Shown here: positions 47,201 through 64,000 of the stretch, piece after piece
How positions within the stretch are numbered: the first letter of the stretch is position 1
Layout: each line of letters begins with the position of its first letter
Assembly: GCF_036324505.1 (NCBI RefSeq)
Contig: NC_086370.1
Coordinates: 2,111,953 to 2,175,952, forward strand
DNA length: 64,000 bases
Source: Eleginops maclovinus
Taxonomy: Eukaryota > Chordata > Actinopteri > Perciformes > Eleginopidae
Reading direction: 5' to 3'
Translations under genes and position numbers: made by a program
The notes under the pieces: model-generated
What the model saw: the letters and a program-made list of their open reading frames with translations, nothing else
What the model was told of the DNA's origin: nothing
Database searches by the model: none

Positions 47201-47217
47201 CACCTGTGTGTTTCCCA
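47201..47217 (+). promoter_or_regulatory. PTF1 bipartite site in the lipase promoter
   Basis: CACCTG (47201-47206) and TTTCCCA (47211-47217) are separated by four bases. This is the E-box plus TC-box arrangement, about one helical turn apart, bound by the PTF1 complex (PTF1A, an E-protein and RBPJ/RBPJL) in pancreatic acinar genes. It ends 28 bases upstream of the TATA box. The motif is directly visible; the binding is inferred from the known site and the gene's identity. Confidence 0.8.
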
Positions 47218-47245
47218 CTCCTGCGTGGCAAACCGACAGCTGGAG

Positions 47246-47253
47246 TATAAAAA
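47246..47253 (+). promoter_or_regulatory. pnlip: Lipase TATA box
   Basis: TATAAAAA predicts transcription starting around 47276, which leaves a ~20-base leader exon ending at 47295. Confidence 0.85.
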
Positions 47254-47275
47254 GAGGCGCTCAGTGGGGTCAGCA

Positions 47276-47295
47276 CACTTCGGTCTGGACTCAAG
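47276..47295 (+). other. pnlip: Lipase non-coding exon 1
   Basis: A leader of about 20 bases ends CTCAAG|GTAAGT. It is followed by a 72-base intron ending in CATGTCCACAG directly before the ATG. The 5' end is inferred from TATA spacing. Confidence 0.7.
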
Positions 47296-47367
47296 GTAAG
47301 TAGGCAGCATGAGCCTGTTCATAACTCTGTTTCACTTCTTCACAACTAAAATCCCTCATGTCCACAG

Positions 47368-61946
<14,579 letters not shown>

Positions 61947-61973
61947 CCAGCCCACTGTTTGTCAGGCTCTCTC

Positions 61974-61979
61974 AATAAA
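61974..61979 (+). terminator. pnlip: pnlip polyadenylation signal
   Basis: AATAAA occurs 28 bases after the stop codon, giving a very short 3' UTR, as is usual for digestive-enzyme mRNAs. Confidence 0.85.
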
Positions 61980-62402
61980 GATTCTGCATTCAGACTTCTG
62001 CCCCGCTTTCCTGATCCTTTGTCATATTGTTCTATTGAGATCAGATAGTGAAGGGAGCAGGATTTCAATCAAGAGACTAAAATGTAAACTGAGACCAAGT
62101 GGTCATGAACCGATGTATAACCCAAACTGAATTAGCTTTCTTACAGCACATTTATAGAAGATAAAATAAGATAAGATGGACTTTTTACAGAAAAAGAGAG
62201 AAACACAGTTGTACACATGGAATATACACGGGCATAATGAGAATAAAAGTCAAATTAAGAATTAAATAAGAATAAACATGCATTAACAGTATGAATAGAA
62301 ATAACACAATAACATGGTTCAATCCTTATACAGATACAGTATGTGAGCATGGTAAATATATATACATTTAAATGTATTTTCCTGAGACATAATAAGAACT
62401 TA

Positions 62403-62930
62403 AAACATTATAAAATGAACTTAAGTACACATTTGAGGTACATGTACTTTACCTGAGTATTTTTTCTCTTCTACTCCATGCTTCTACTTCATTGCAATTC
62501 AAAGGGAAATATTGTACTTTCTACTTAACTAGATTTATTTGAGAAATGTAGTTACTAGGTACTTTATAAATGCAGATTTCTACACACTTCACTTAGGAAG
62601 AACTTGTGTAATATGATGCCATCCAACATTATATTAAAGCATCTAAAACAATACAATGAAAAATGTATTTGCTGCAATTTCTCTCCGTGTTTAAGTCGTG
62701 TTTGTTCAGTAACATTTCACAGTTTCAACTTCTCAAAAGTAAAGACAGTAAAAAAATGTCCTGCAATAAGTACTTTTACTCCAAATACTTAAGTAGTTGT
62801 TCCTGTTCAATCTTAAATACTTTTACTTAAGTACTATTCTCAATGCAAAAGTTTTACTTGTAATGGAACGTTTTTACAGTATAGAATTAGTACTTTTACT
62901 TAGAGGATCTAAATACTTTTTTTCACAATT
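62403..62930. mobile_element. Diverged hAT MITE (AAGTA-rich family)
   Basis: GAGGTACATGTACTTTACCT, CTTCTACTCCATGCTTCTAC, ATTGTACTTTCTACTTAACT and ACTTTTACTTAAGTACTATT are characteristic internal motifs. The ends are eroded. Confidence 0.65.
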
Positions 62931-63056
62931 AGTTAGTGGGTCCTGCTTTATCTCCATCAGCAACAACATGTGGGACAGAACTCTGCGGGGACAAAAGTGG
63001 CTACACCAGATACACCTGAACTTAAACTGACAAAAAAGGGGCATCTACCTTTAGAC

Positions 63057-63546
63057 CAGGGGTGTCCAAACTACAGGCTGGGGGCCAACGGCGGACCGTG
63101 TTCCATTTTGAATGGAATTATCCCACATATTGTACTATTTAATATTTATGTACACTTTTATTAAACAGTAGCATTCATGTGTAAGTAAGCCCACTTTTCA
63201 AATAAATGAAATCATTTGAAGTTGAAAACATTTTCTAACAGATCTTAGTTGATAAAAAAAAAGAAGCTTAAAATATACCTTTCATATTTCCACTTTTATC
63301 AGCAATCTGAAGTTTAAAGCCAAACCTTTTTGTAACAAAATAAATGAAACCCTATGAGGGCTGAGATGTATGCTGCTTTTTTTTCTTCATATATTTAACT
63401 ATCAAGGAAAACGCACCTACATTTGATTGATTTTCCTAACTCATAACTTGACTTATGAGGCAGTATACCTCACCCCTAGTGAGGGGTCCAGCTCTTCTTA
63501 TAGTTTTCTGTTTGTGGCCCTCGTAGAAAATGTTTGGATACCCCTG
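63057..63546. mobile_element. Complete hAT MITE with CAGGGGTGTCCAAACT ends
   Basis: Left CAGGGGTGTCCAAACTACAG and right, reversed, CAGGGGTATCCAAACATTTT form ~16-base inverted termini around 490 bases. Flanks CTTTAGAC and CTTGAACA match only partly, so the insertion is old. Confidence 0.8.
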
Positions 63547-64000
63547 CTTGAACAGACAAAGAGACAGAAAGCCACTACACAGGGTGCAAAATGTCCAGAG
63601 ACTCAGAAGGCTGTAGAGATCTGTGAGCTCGGACAGAGTGCATCTTTGAGTGTAAGCCTACAATCTCCATTCATCATTATTACATGTTTGTGGACTGAGA
63701 ACTCACATAAATCCCTTTAAACCAATCCCTGACAACTTCATTGCTATTTATAGTCCCCCATTACGGTGGTGTTATTACTGTCACTTTAACAAGAGCAGCA
63801 GAGGATACTCCACATGACCAACTGTTAGCCTCCTCATCTCTCTCTCTCTCTGCACAAAGCTAACTGTTCCTCTCTGCCACCTCCTGTCAGGACAAGCAGA
63901 GTGTAAATATTACCCTTATTAATGATAAAAGACATCAGGCTCCATCTGTGCGAACACAAATCAACATAAATGACATGTTGAGATCACTGCGTCTACAGAA

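Larger units (their letters stand above)
61990..64000. other. Downstream of pnlip
   Basis: No gene is seen. A diverged AAGTA-rich hAT copy (62403-62930) and a complete hAT MITE (63057-63546) occupy half of it. The rest is unremarkable apart from a short TC run near 63838-63850. Confidence 0.65.

Overview
This window is nuclear DNA from a bony fish, most likely a percomorph teleost. The supporting signs are vertebrate split genes with consensus splice sites, very long CA/TG, AAT, TCTG and GATA microsatellites, and teleost repeat families: tRNA-derived SINEs, L2/Rex-type LINE relics, hAT elements with CAGGGGTGTC or CAGTGGTGGAA ends, and short hairpin MITEs. I see no prokaryotic or viral gene system.

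Three genes are supported. (1) The 5' end of gbf1, an Arf guanine-exchange factor, lies on the minus strand at about 6.87-11.2 kb. It has a non-coding first exon and two coding exons; the rest of the gene lies beyond the left edge. (2) pitx3, a paired/bicoid-type homeobox regulator of lens and midbrain dopamine neurons, lies on the plus strand at about 17.2-34.4 kb. It has a non-coding first exon and three coding exons that give a complete 294-residue protein. (3) A pancreatic triacylglycerol lipase gene (pnlip type) lies on the plus strand at about 47.2-62.0 kb. It has a non-coding first exon and twelve coding exons that give a complete 467-residue secreted lipase with an intact Ser-Asp-His triad. 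gbf1 and pitx3 are head to head, as in human 10q24.

Layout: 1-6.87 kb is gbf1 intron. 11.2-17.15 kb is the gbf1/pitx3 divergent intergenic region, with LINE and SINE debris and a large A+T-rich inverted repeat beside the pitx3 TATA box. 17.7-25.8 kb is pitx3 intron 1, rich in CA/TG tracts. 34.4-47.2 kb is an intergenic region without a recognisable gene, containing SINE, LINE and hAT copies. 62-64 kb is downstream of the lipase and mostly hAT elements.

The most notable signals are listed here. A (TG)53 tract ends 10 bases before the pitx3 exon 2 acceptor, and an (AAT)n tract begins about 25 bases after its donor. The lipase promoter carries a textbook bipartite PTF1 acinar site upstream of a TATA box. 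The lipase has Pro-Gly-Tyr where mammalian enzymes have His-Gly-Phe at the oxyanion-hole strand, and a GC-AG intron. A ~0.25 kb sequence is present both upstream of the lipase promoter and in its intron 3. A perfect 16-bp hairpin and a degenerate TATTACACC-type satellite sit in lipase introns. Three related hairpin MITEs and one hAT copy with an exact 8-bp target duplication are also present. All coordinates were read by eye, and all family assignments rest on remembered family features rather than a search.
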